Source: Alentia gelatinosa (lineage: Eukaryota; Annelida; Polychaeta; Phyllodocida; Polynoidae). From it: a stretch of DNA of 64,000 nt. Of the stretch, positions 54,840 through 64,000 are shown in pieces. The notes under the pieces were generated by a model. That model worked only from the letters and a program-made list of their open reading frames with translations, was not told where the DNA came from and made no database searches. Location: the NCBI GenBank assembly GCA_950022655.1, contig OX465579.1:16591088-16655087 (forward strand). The letters run 5' to 3'. The position numbers and the translations under genes were made by a program. The first letter of the stretch is position 1. Every line of letters begins with the position of its first letter.

Positions 54840-55536
54840 ATGACAAGGGGGTGAGGGGAGGTCAGAAATAGTAAGAACAGTTACATTACGTTATTTATGG
54901 ACATCCGTTAATCATAATTTGTAACCATGAATCCTCTTTAATGAGCCACGATTATGTAACATTTACTTGTTGGTCTCGTGTGAATTCAGCTTCTCTGGAC
55001 ATCTTAACATTCTTTCACATGATGAAAAAGTAATGGTTAGTATGGGGTTAGTTTCTACTGGATCTGAGAAACGAACACAATGGACACTAACATTTAGAGA
55101 CAACTTTAAAGTAAAAAGGTTCATTTTGTCACAGGAAGGGTAAAGGCACCAATTTGGGCAATAGAAAAGGTCCTAATGACCCTCATAGAACAACAGTCAG
55201 AAATCTCTTTTTATTTCTATCATATAGGCCTAAAACATGGTATGGTGCCGGAGGCATAAGTATTGAAAAACCGATGTATTCAGAAATTGATGTAGGATGT
55301 ATTAGTATATAAGTGTACGAGGTATAAGTGTATAGAAATCGATGTAAAAGGTACAAGTGCTTAAAGATAAATCCTTTAAATACAATTGGCACAATTGTGG
55401 AATACGGTACTATATGTACAAAGGTGGAAGGAAGTCCAGGTACTCAAATTGTAAGCTGAAATGTTGAAAAAAATGTATGTGGCTAAAAACCCAGTTTAAT
55501 AGTTAGGGAAAAAATATTGTTAGTTCAGATGTATTC
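54840..55536 (+). other. No gene recognised
   Basis: Mostly AT-rich; a run of GTATAAGTGTA-like phrases occurs at 55295-55345. Confidence 0.4.
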
Positions 55537-56046
55537 AGTTTATTACCCACCTATTACGGAGTCTCCATAGAAAACGATTTCACCTGGAATCATGTCAGAA
55601 TCTCCTGCAGGAGATTCCGGAAAAAAAGTCCCTGCCAAAATGAGGTCAATTCATAATGTACTTCAAAATAAGTTTATTTAATGTTCATTCAATATTATTT
55701 AGATATAATCAGTCACAATAATCTCATTTACCATCAGAAATCACTGTCAGAAAAGGTTTTGCAGACCAAAAACCCAGAAAAATAGCGAACTATATTACAG
55801 GCGTAAGCATTCACCGAATTACCACCATGCTTGACAGTGCTGTGGTGTTATGGCGTAATCTGGAACTTTATGTACTTATTAGGCAATACACATGTTATTA
55901 ATCTTGTAGGTGTGTAATAAATACAATAACGACTGGTTTTGTATACGAGTGTCCGCAATCTCCTTGTAGTTGACGACGTAATGTCCTCGCTAATCGCTCG
56001 GATATCACTACGCACTCGGAGATTACAGTCACTCGTACACAAAACC
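55537..56046 (+). mobile_element. Repeat L, copy 2, split by the Ngaro-type element
   Basis: It matches 31798-32335 up to GTACACAAAACCA, where the other copy goes on GTCATTATTGTGTAT. Here the YR element begins; after it, GATTGTGTATT at 58656 appears to resume the L end. The hairpin apex has lost part of its core (GATATCACTACGCACTCGG). Confidence 0.7.
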
Positions 56047-56229
56047 ATGCTCAGGGGTAGTCATTGCCTCCCCCGGTGTCCCCCTCTATCGCGCCTCACT
56101 GGCGCCCCTCCTGCCCCCTCCCGGCTTTCACACAAACTGCGCAGTCACGAGCGCCACCCCGGTCCGGGTCCCGGTCTCACTTCTTCTCCACCCATCCTGC
56201 TGTACACACATACTCCAGCACCTTTTTTC
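56047..56229 (+). repeat. Split direct repeat A1
   Basis: It begins TGCTCAGGGGTAGTCATTGC and ends CCAGCACCTTTTTT. It differs from A2 at about seven positions. Confidence 0.85.
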
Positions 56230-56331
56230 GTCACTCTTGGCCATGTGCTATCCACCTCATACTCCCCGAGTATAGGCAAGCACCCCATACACGCGATAGA
56301 GGTACGATACAGGGAAAGGAGAAAATGGGCC

Positions 56332-57217
56332 ATGTCTCGCCAACGGTCGCCGACGAGGGCAACTCAACCTCCAACGGTACGGGAGGCACGGTCCGTGGCC
56401 AAAGACCACATGAGGGATTGGGCGCACGACCAAGCCTCCCGCCTCCCCACGCCGAGACAGCTCCGTGACCGCTATCTGAGCGAGGACCACCTACAGAGAA
56501 AGATCAACTGTGAGGGAATTCGCCACGACCGTACGGCCGGTAGGTTGACTTCTGATTTGAATGTGTCAAAGTTGATTTCAAAACCGTACATGTATGTTGA
56601 ACGCGAGGGCCTCTACACGCTGTCACAGAAACTCGAGGTCAGAGGCGCGCTCGGGCCAATGGAGTATGTCAGTGCGTACCTGCTCATGATGGAGGACGAC
56701 CGGGCCGGACCCGAGGGAGACCGCCGGGACATGTACCGACACCTCTCCCAGGTGTCGGTGGACGCACAGACACGGCCGTGGGCCGCGGTCAGGGGCTGGT
56801 CTAACTACATATTCGATCAGGTCGAGGCCGGTAGGATTTATTGGTCAGATCATGTATGCATCCAAGACGAGCGAGTACGCCTGACTATGACGGCGACCAC
56901 GACGGGCCTCAAGGGCCAAGATGGCGGCAAGGAAGGTACGCAGGCTTTGCAACGGTCACGAGGAGGGCCAGATTAAGTGGATACATGTGTGCTCCTTCTG
57001 TGATTCGGTGGGGTGGATGTGCATGCTCTCTATACACGCATGCAACAGGAAACTGGTGTACGGTGGCGGGTACGAGAGTGCTGCACCAACATCCGCACCC
57101 ACCTCACGCCGGACGCCGCACGCCGGACACACGGTGCGCCCCACCAAGCTGCAGGGACAGAAACAACACCACCCCACGGCTTCAAAAAACGGACCGGACG
57201 CGCCCCGCGAGTGAGCG
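56332..57217 (+). pseudogene. gag-like ORF1 of the Ngaro-type element, frameshifted
   Basis: The likely ATG at 56332 (MSRQRSPTRATQ) starts a frame open to 56976 that aligns with copy 1 gag from PPTV...PRQLRDRY through LNVSKLISKPYMYVEREGLY and PMEYVSAY to ERVRLTMT. It is about 100 residues shorter at the N-terminus. Near 56930 a deletion removes the first cysteines of the zinc array and shifts the frame; the next frame resumes GHEEGQIKWIHVCSFCDSVG...HACNRK and ends APRE plus stop at 57214-57217. The knuckle is therefore incomplete. Confidence 0.75.
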
Positions 57218-57814
57218 TGGCGCGTGATGCACCCCTTGCACTCGGTACGAGTGCACTCGGCGAGGGGTACCCGGTCACAGAGTGCACGACTGATGACGTC
57301 ACCCCCCACGTGACAACAACACCGCGTGCCGCACACATGGGGGGAACCACTGACAAGGAAACCCCGCCCACCGAGGAATACACTCCCGTGTATGAGGGTG
57401 TTGGCGGGGAGGGGGAGCAATTGGCTTGGCAATTACCCCGGGAGGATGGCGAGGACTCTATTCAAATCGACTTCGCTGCCGTTCTGCGAAACCGGAATCC
57501 CCGGCCCTCTACGACTCACCCCAACACATCGCACTGCGATAAGGAAGATGATCGTGGCCGCCCCTACAGCCAACCCCGAGGCACCGTTCCTACTACTGCG
57601 GGACGGCCAAGAACTCACCACCAGAACTCTGAGCAAGGAGTGGAAAGGCTTGCTACTCGCTGCTGATCAGCCTGCCACTTACACACTCCACAGCCTCCGT
57701 AAGGCTGCCGCCACTCAGGCATACCAGGCTGGTATGCCGGAGCTATCCATCCAGCGCTATGGCGGCTGGAAGTCTAATGCTCACCGAACATACATACCGT
57801 TAACCTTGCTTTAA
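57218..57814 (+). pseudogene. Tyrosine recombinase C-terminal half fused to ORF2 leader
   Basis: After an acidic, Thr/Pro-rich leader (57218-57430) the frame ending at 57814 reads the second half of a YR domain: LTTRTLSKEWKGLLLAA, then HSLRKAAATQAYQAG (the HxxR box), then YGGWKSNAHRTYI, with the Trp/Ser and the nucleophilic Tyr in their usual spacing. The N-terminal half with the first catalytic Arg is absent, as are RT and RNase H. A frameshift separates leader and YR. It would not be active as a recombinase. Confidence 0.8.
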
Positions 57815-57879
57815 TTCGGTCCCTAAACAAAGACTCTTAAATATCTTCCCACCCCCCCTCACCTTTTACTGGCCTTATT

Positions 57880-58146
57880 GGCATTTTCATTATATTATAC
57901 AATTACGTATGTATAGTCTATACAACTCTTTTGTATATCATATTTTAATATCTTAATAATTGACCTCTATTCTACCGTCAATTATCATATATATAATATT
58001 GCTTACCTTCATATTTACATTACATATTAATATGTTGTCCAGTAAGGTCGCCATAACTATTTTACTTCATTTTACTACATAAAATTAAATAAAATTTTAT
58101 ACTCCCAGCTACTGCTTCTCTACTTTCATCCGGGGATAGGGTAATG
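57880..58146 (+). repeat. Split direct repeat B1
   Basis: It runs from GGCATTTTCATTATATTATA to CATCCGGGGATAGGGTAATG. It is 267 bp, with about four differences from B2. AT-rich, unlike A. B1 and A2 are joined by 15 bases, GGTTACTCATGGGCTA-like, also present at the tip of copy 1. Confidence 0.85.
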
Positions 58147-58161
58147 GGTTACTCATGGGCT

Positions 58162-58345
58162 ATGCTCAGGGGTAGTCATTGCCTCCCCCGGTGTCCCCCT
58201 CTATCGCACCTCACTGGCGCCCCTCCTGCCCCCTCGCGGCTTTCACACGTACTGCGCAGTCACGAGCGCCACCCCGGTCCGGGTCCCGGTCTCACTTCTT
58301 CTCCACCCGTCCTGCAGTACACACGTACTCCAGCACCTTTTTTTG
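58162..58345 (+). repeat. Split direct repeat A2
   Basis: Second copy of A, from TGCTCAGGGGTAGTCATTGC to CCAGCACCTTTTTTT, 40 bases left of B2. Confidence 0.85.
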
Positions 58346-58388
58346 TCCCACCCACCCACAACCTCTCTCCTTTTACCCACTCACGTAG

Positions 58389-58655
58389 GGCATTTTCATT
58401 ATATTATACAATTACGTATGTATTGTCTATACAACTCTATTGCATATCATATTTTAATATCTTAATAATTGACCTCTATTCTACCGTCAATTATCATATA
58501 TATAATATTGCTTACCTTCATATTTACATTACATATTAATATGTTGTCCAGTAAGGTCGCCGTAACTATTTTACTTCATTTTACTACATAAAATTAAATA
58601 AAATTTTATACTCCCAGCTACTGCTTCTCTACTTTCATCCGGGGATAGGGTAATG
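58389..58655 (+). repeat. Split direct repeat B2
   Basis: Second copy of B, the 3' end of the element. It is the same length as B1. Confidence 0.85.
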
Positions 58656-59010
58656 ATTGTGTATTGGTTTTGTAATAGATTGTAAACTAATTATCGGTTA
58701 AACAAACCAACAGACACTCAATGTGGTCGTGGAAGCGGTAGGGATAAGCCATCCAGCCTTGTTCTACCCACATACAAACCAACCAAGAGAAGCTCAAGAG
58801 AAATTAATAATATGAACAAAGATAAACAGAGAAAATCTAAATACTTAAGTTTGGTTAAAGGAAAATATGATATCAGTCAAAAAGGTGAAGTAGAGAAACA
58901 CACCTTTTCAAATCTACTGTATCAGACTACTATATGATATTGAAACTCAAATCGAACAGTAGAGATCTCGATGTAATCTTAATATGATCAATAAACTGCT
59001 TTAAAAAAAC

Positions 59011-59410
59011 TAGGAGCAAATAGTATGTTCACCCTAAAGGAATTAGCGTGCTATTATAGATGAATAAGAATTAAAGGGTATAAGTTAGATTTAGCCTATG
59101 GATAGTTTTCTGTAACCCAATTGCACCCAGTCAATTTGCAATTTCTGCAACTGCCTATCTAGGATCCAAACAAATCAAGCACCATTGGGTCTTGAGGTAT
59201 TTTGGTATTGAGTGATTGGTCATGGTCAGCTGGGCACGCCTCTAGGAGACTGCGACTCTGGCTCCCTGCTCTGTTCTCAATATCACAGTGAATAGCTCAC
59301 AGATAGTGAAGGGATAATTTGTATGCAGTACCCTGAAAGTCTATATGGACCCCTCTAAACTGGACCCCTCTAGATAATGTATTTAGCGTGTGCAAGCACG
59401 CTCTAAAAAG
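59011..59410 (+). repeat. Interspersed repeat K, copy 3
   Basis: From TAGGAGCAAATAGTATGTTC to GCACGCTCTAAAAAG. It lacks the insertion seen in copy 2. Bases 58660-59010 and 59411-59840 show no gene. Confidence 0.7.
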
Positions 59411-59844
59411 AAACACACACACGGAGGGATCTCCCCACCCCCCATGTTTCACTGTGTAGAAAGTAGAAGGGTTTGGAGTGGGGAGCTATATACTGTCACC
59501 GCTCTCTTTTGGGACCCTTCCTACGAATGACAAACGCATGCATATGATTTGATTAGCATTTCTCGCGCAGGCACTAACCTTTTACGGGGTGTCAATAGCC
59601 CTTCACTCTCCAAGGACAGCATGCACTCCCCATACACATCCCATCAGGAAACCGTCAGCGGAAACGACAGAATGCCAAACCATACCTTCCCTGTCAGAAC
59701 CCTTTCAGAGAATATTCGCACCCAGAATACGGCCAACAGAATCAATGGTCTATTATTCATGCTGAAGAGGCCGTAAGGCCTTATAAACATGCAAGTCCTA
59801 TGTACAACCACAGCCATTACTACTGCCAAAATACCCAGTAGAGA

Positions 59845-60186
59845 AATTTACTATATACCCATGCCGTATATACTGTAAATACGCACCGTTTCGGCATATG
59901 ACGTAAAAATACTATACGGACCGCTGGTCCGTACACTAAAATACGGACCACCTTGCCATACACGTTTATTAACATATCGGTTGTTAAAAATTAAATTGAT
60001 GATTTTATTTTTAAATTTTGGATATATAGTAAATATATAACGTCCAACCATGCTTGTACAAGTCACAGAACTCGATGATAATTTACGGTTTGTACGAAAC
60101 TCGGCATAAATGCCTCGGTCCGTACATACCATAAATTACATCTCGTTCTGTGACTTGTACAGCATGGTCAGGACGTTCTATATAAG
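59845..60186 (-). mobile_element. Composite hairpin element D, copy 6 (complete)
   Basis: Module ATTTACTATATACCC to GGATATATAGTAAATA, with ACGGACCGCTGGTCCGT inside. The hairpin apex is ACTCGGCATAAATGCCTCGG and it ends GGACGTTCTATATAA. It abuts the LINE fragment on its right. Confidence 0.8.
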
Positions 60187-60189
60187 TAC

Positions 60190-60650
60190 TGTCAGACTTA
60201 CCATTCCATAACACATGACCCGACACACATTATAGAGAGTAACATTAATACAAGAAATAAAGATAAAATCAAGATAAAAACAGATTTCCCAAAAACCGAA
60301 AAATACAGGCGAAGACCACTATATGCTGGAGTGGACATCTGGAATAAAATACCAGAAAACACTAAAAAAATCAAGAACAGAGAATATTTCAAAGTTTGCA
60401 TGAAATCTTTTCTATCGGAAAACATTGTCACATTTGATTGAAGTGGAACGGCTTTAATGGGACTCCAATGGGTTACACAATCTCTCACTTATTTCTCTCC
60501 TCTACGTATTGTCCTGTGTTGTCTCTTCCTACTCTTGTAGCAGGTTGTTACTGCTAATGTAATGTGTCTTATGTATTTGTTGCTTTTCGACGACATGTAA
60601 AAGCGCCTGACTTAAGGTGAATGTGCGTCTTATACTGAATAAAAAAAACC
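60190..60650 (+). mobile_element. LINE 3' fragment with A-tail
   Basis: The frame 60217-60441 reads KIKTDFPKTEKYRRRPLYAG, VDIWNKIPENTKK, REYFKVCMKSFL and stop, the Y.G...WN.IP...FK..MK.FL landmarks of a LINE ORF2 end. A 200-bp 3' UTR with a loose stem (GCGCC..GTGCG) leads to the A-run at 60641-60648. Confidence 0.8.
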
Positions 60651-60939
60651 CATAAAAAACACCTAGCTCCATCGCCTCAGTCTTATTTTCTACCTTAAAG
60701 TAGAGGAATCTAGTCTTTGCTCAGCTCAGTGCTCTTGCTGTCTAGGGAGAGAGAATTGTATATCTTTGTGCAGTATGTACTATCAGTTACATAAATGCTG
60801 ATCAGTTTTACAATGCGCATTTGAATAGTACTTATACAAGGTACAATATAACTATAGTGGTCGATATTTTGAGAAAGAATCCACTTTCCATAACTTCAAC
60901 AGGCACAGTGGCTCCATCTGGTGTACCAATTGTGTATGA
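60651..60939 (+). other. No gene recognised
   Basis: Plain sequence between the LINE tail and the S hairpin. Confidence 0.4.
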
Positions 60940-61104
60940 CATATATACATACACAATATTGAATCGTTTCAGATACAAGCGGTCGTATGCTCCGAGAGGT
61001 TGACGCGTAGTAATAACTGAGCACATGCGAGGATATTGCGAAGAGTCAACTCCGAGGAGTATACAACCACTTTTATCTGAAACCAGTCTATATTGTATAT
61101 ATCA
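60940..61104 (+). mobile_element. Hairpin element S with core-3 apex
   Basis: The arms, ATATATACATACACAATATT with TTTCAGATACAAG and CTTTTATCTGAAAC, are unlike those of C or L. The apex is GAGAGGTTGACGCGTAGTAA followed by GAGGATATTGCGAAGAGTCAAC. No neighbouring module was identified. Confidence 0.6.
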
Positions 61105-62228
61105 TCTACCTTTTCCTGACAAGTGGCGTACCGAAATTAGTTCATTTAGTACGCACTATTTTTCATACGCACTATTTTTCCATATGCGCCTTCTTTTGCA
61201 ACCAGGAGCGAACAACATATCTGTATATTCGGGGTATGTAGATTCACGCTGCCCATGTGTTTTCTATGGACACAATATATGAGGTGGATACTACATATAA
61301 GAATCTAATCAGTCTTGAATCCCTTCCTAGATAGAGAGCAGATCCTAAAAACTTGTTGACTGTAGCGCCGCCTGTCGCTTAAACAGTTGGAAATGCTTTA
61401 TAGTAGTTTAATATGCTCCTATCCCATTTCCCTCGTTCACTACCGCCCTCCATGGCTATCAACCCAAGCTGACTGATAATGGGTATCACCTTATCAGGGC
61501 CTACTGTGGGTTGTTGGAACTCGGGTGGATACGAAAGTGGGTGGGTTCGTATGTGCAGAAAAGCTTAGGGTATTTTGGGGGGAATGTTTGGTAGAAAATG
61601 AGTATGGTCCCTCAGGAATAGGAATAAATGAGAATGATAAAGGGCGTTGCATCCTCTGTGATATTTTTGAGATGTCTTATCTTTTTCAATTACGCAGCAT
61701 ATTATGTCTATTTCATATTTGTGATGGCTCGGAAATCAAGACAGATAAATAGAATTATATTGTTGAGTAAGAGATTTTGTTTGATTCTGTAATCTGGACA
61801 TGATGTATAATACTATGCATTACATACCTATGGCAAAAAATACTCTAAATACCAACCTCTAGTATAGAAATGGTAGTTGACACGTACCACCATACTGCCC
61901 CGGTATGTCGACCTGCCACCATACTCTGAATATGAGTGGTTGCACTTAACATGGAAATAAGTGAATAGGAAAGAAATGGATATCATACGGACAAAAATTC
62001 ATACCGAAAATTTCATAATGATATTGTAATAATGAATAAAGCAAAGAAAATAATTTTAGAAGCGTTTGGCATTTCTAAAAGAAAATGCAGTTGTGAACAT
62101 AGCGCCGAGAGACGCCCGTGCATGCGCGTAATGAATAACGGAACGTCACTTCCGCCCGCCTAGCACACATTGAAGGGCAGACCAATGTCATCAAGTTTTG
62201 GTAAATATTTAGATAGGTATATGATACT
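61105..62228 (+). other. No gene recognised
   Basis: Includes a 75-codon open frame at 61525 with no family resemblance. Confidence 0.4.
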
Positions 62229-62524
62229 GTGGAGGAAAACTATGAATGTTTAGGGCCAGAGCTCGTATCCCATCGAGTTTGAATCGCGTAGACATTCACG
62301 AGGCGAAGCTGCATGCATTATGCAGCGATTTAGACGAGATGTGATACAAGCTCTGACCCTAATCTTGAATGGGTTTCTGAATTTATCTCACCCTTCACAT
62401 TGACTAATGGGCTAACATTCGTGACATAATCTCCCATTGGATATTTTTTGTCTTAATATCTAATTGGCATTGGATACGAGTTCCCAATGTTAAGTCTAGA
62501 TGTTCCCAATGTTAAGTGAGATAA
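62229..62524 (+). mobile_element. Composite hairpin element G, copy 6
   Basis: Arms AGAGCTCGTATCCCATCGAG and ATACAAGCTCTGACCCTAA. The apex is CACGAGGCGAAGCTGCATGC. The module runs from TTATCTCACCC to GTTAAGTGAGATAAA, with GTTCCCAATGTTAAG duplicated at its right end (62481 and 62501). Confidence 0.7.
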
Positions 62525-62718
62525 AAGATAGACCTGTTAACCTTATTGGGACGTCACCTCGCACCTTTTTTTATTTGGATAAGAATATTCCACGAACTCT
62601 TAGAGCTCGTGGAATGTATTTATCCGAACAAATGCGTTACGAGAGAGGCGGCCCCAATAATTTTAACATATTTCACTAAAATACCTTTACTTATCATCAA
62701 ACAAGATTGTCACTAATA

Positions 62719-63061
62719 CATAGACAATAATCGATGGTTTTGTGGACAGGCGGCCGTAAACCACGAGAGGTTGATGCGTCGTAATACACTCGCTAGCGCT
62801 CGTGTATTACGACGTCAACCTCTTTTCGTATGAATTAAACCCATTGATTACCATATATACGGGTATAACAACAGGGACTATTTCTTTGCTCTACAGCACA
62901 AACGGCCTATTTCCCCGTATACCATGGTTTTGAGGCCGTATACCACAGGTTTGAATCCGTATACCACAGTTATGGCGTCTGACAGGTGTTATACAATGGG
63001 TCGTGGTTTACTGAATCCCCATACATTTTCAATGGAGTCTTTGTATACGATGGATAATAAA
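62719..63061 (+). mobile_element. Composite element C, copy 6, right arm deleted
   Basis: Left arm and apex complete (GGTTGATGCGTCGTAATACA, CGCTAGCGCTCGTGTATTAC). After CGTCAACCTC it jumps into the module at TTTTCGTATGAATTAAACC, so half of the return arm and the module's left end are lost. Bases 62525-62718 hold a short foldback ATATTCCACGAAC/GAGCTCGTGGAAT. Confidence 0.75.
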
Positions 63062-63340
63062 TTCTTTGCTACCAGGAGAATCACGGCACTTTCACATAAA
63101 AACTTTCAATAACTGCTTGAAGCTGGTTGAGGAAAGTGATGCAAATTGCGCTGGCGGAAGGCGACGGTGCAGTACATGATGCTCTCATTGCACATTGTCG
63201 GCTTGTCACAGGTTGTGCCTTTTAATATTGTATGACCACTCATACTTACAGGTGGCAAAAACAAAAGCGACATTTTATGTTGTAAGCTGTCCAACGGGCT
63301 CCATAATACCCCGTTCACATTGTGCGACTGGAGGTATCTA

Positions 63341-63676
63341 CAGCGCCAAATCCACTAATGCGACCAAGGGAATGCGTCTGCGATCCATGCGACTGTGCGA
63401 ATCACATGCGATAATGTTCAATATATTAGATATTGTTTTGATAATTTCTTCGTTCCAATGGGTCTGTCTAGGATCCGTGGTTGGAAAAAATTTGGTAGGA
63501 GACAGACTCGTAGAAGAGATACGCCACGTCTTTCGATACAATATATTAGATATTGTCGCAAGGCATTGGCATGTTCATGCGAACGTCTGCGAACGTCTGC
63601 GAACGTCTGCGAACGTCTGCGAACGTCTGCGAACCCAAATTCGCATGGAAAATCGCCTTAGTGGATCTGGCGCTTA
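63341..63676 (-). mobile_element. MITE family J, copy 4, with minisatellite and insertion
   Basis: Ends CAGCGCCAAATCCACTAATG and CCTTAGTGGATCTGGCGCTT. GCGAACGTCT is repeated five times in tandem (63580-63630). The phrase CAATATATTAGATATTG occurs at 63419 and 63540, flanking ~105 bp not found in other J copies. Confidence 0.7.
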
Positions 63677-63901
63677 CGAACGCCCAGTCGGCGACTAGAA
63701 GTACCCGATCGCAAGCCAACCAGTCGTGCAGTGTGAACAGGGAACATATTGCAGCACTGTAGAATACTTATACTTTGACTTCTGGTGTACACTTTGAATA
63801 TTGACTTCTCATTTCGGATTATGCTAGATACAACGGAAGCGATATAAAGCCCCATCCACGCTGTGCAACTAGGGGAGGGCTTGCAGCTAGCGGTACCCAG
63901 C

Positions 63902-64000
63902 TTAAAGTGCAAAAATCCACTAAGGCAACCAAGCGAATGCGTCTGCGATCCGTGCGACTGTGCGAATCCCATGCGATAATATTCAATATATTAGATATTG
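63902..64000 (-). mobile_element. MITE family J, copy 5 (cut by the window end)
   Basis: AAATCCACTAAGGCAACCAA, GCGTCTGCGATCCGTGCGAC and CAATATATTAGATATTG match J copy 4 in the same orientation. Confidence 0.65.

Larger units (their letters stand above)
56047..58655 (+). mobile_element. Ngaro-type YR retrotransposon, internally deleted, split direct repeats intact
   Basis: Layout A1 (56047-56229), internal region, B1 (57880-58146), A2 (58162-58345), B2 (58389-58655). A1/A2 and B1/B2 are near-identical pairs, the arrangement known for Ngaro/PAT-type YR retrotransposons. The internal region holds gag and only the C-terminal end of a tyrosine recombinase; RT and RNase H are missing. At 2.6 kb it is a non-autonomous derivative that may be mobilisable in trans. 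The high A and B pair similarity argues for a recent insertion. Confidence 0.85.

Overview
The window looks like intergenic or intronic DNA from an animal, most likely an invertebrate. It is AT-rich and densely packed with interspersed repeats. It holds LINE 3' fragments with A-tails, two tyrosine-recombinase (YR) retrotransposons of the Ngaro/DIRS kind, degenerate TTAGGG-like tracts (common to most animals outside the arthropods), and dozens of short non-autonomous DNA elements. I cannot name the species. No complete host gene is visible. A few short open segments with canonical splice borders, mostly on the minus strand between 26.0 and 4.4 kb, could be exons of one repeat-filled gene. One of them encodes MGACSGKK and another MGNSKSKS, both N-myristoylation-like starts.

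Layout: 1-2.34 kb is the 5' part of a decayed YR retrotransposon read leftward (gag, linker, start of reverse transcriptase), cut by the window edge. 2.5-4.35 kb is a cluster of repeats with a tandem duplication. 4.4-14.4 kb carries the candidate minus-strand exons among composite hairpin elements and LINE tails. 16-30 kb is mostly foldback and inverted-repeat elements with many nested insertions. 30-55 kb continues with LINE scraps, composite elements, a perfect 84-bp palindrome, a ~145-bp tandem array (48.6-49.3 kb) and a telomere-like tract bracketed by inverted GC-rich arms (50.6-51.1 kb). 55.5-58.7 kb is a foldback repeat split by a short Ngaro-type element with intact split direct repeats A1-internal-B1-A2-B2. 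59-64 kb returns to composite elements and a LINE end.

The recurring theme is a set of at least eight repeat families (labelled C, D, E, F, G, H, V, and L/S here) that are different in sequence but built to a common plan. A long, nearly perfect palindrome ('hairpin') with a conserved asymmetric apex sits beside a 120-350 bp 'module' bounded by a short family-specific inverted repeat ending in a sequence like GGGGTRRGATAA. Several families share apex sequences (GAGGCGAAGCCGAG; GTTGACGCGTAGTAATA; GCCTCCGGCATCGG) although their arms do not match. Three families (E, F, G) share the submodule motif AATGTTAAGCCTATGG. At 18.28-18.66 kb the insertion of one element into an older repeat can be read out, showing that hairpin and module moved as one unit. 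I do not recognise a described family with this plan, and it is the best candidate here for an undescribed system. All family labels are local names; identities and family limits were judged by eye.
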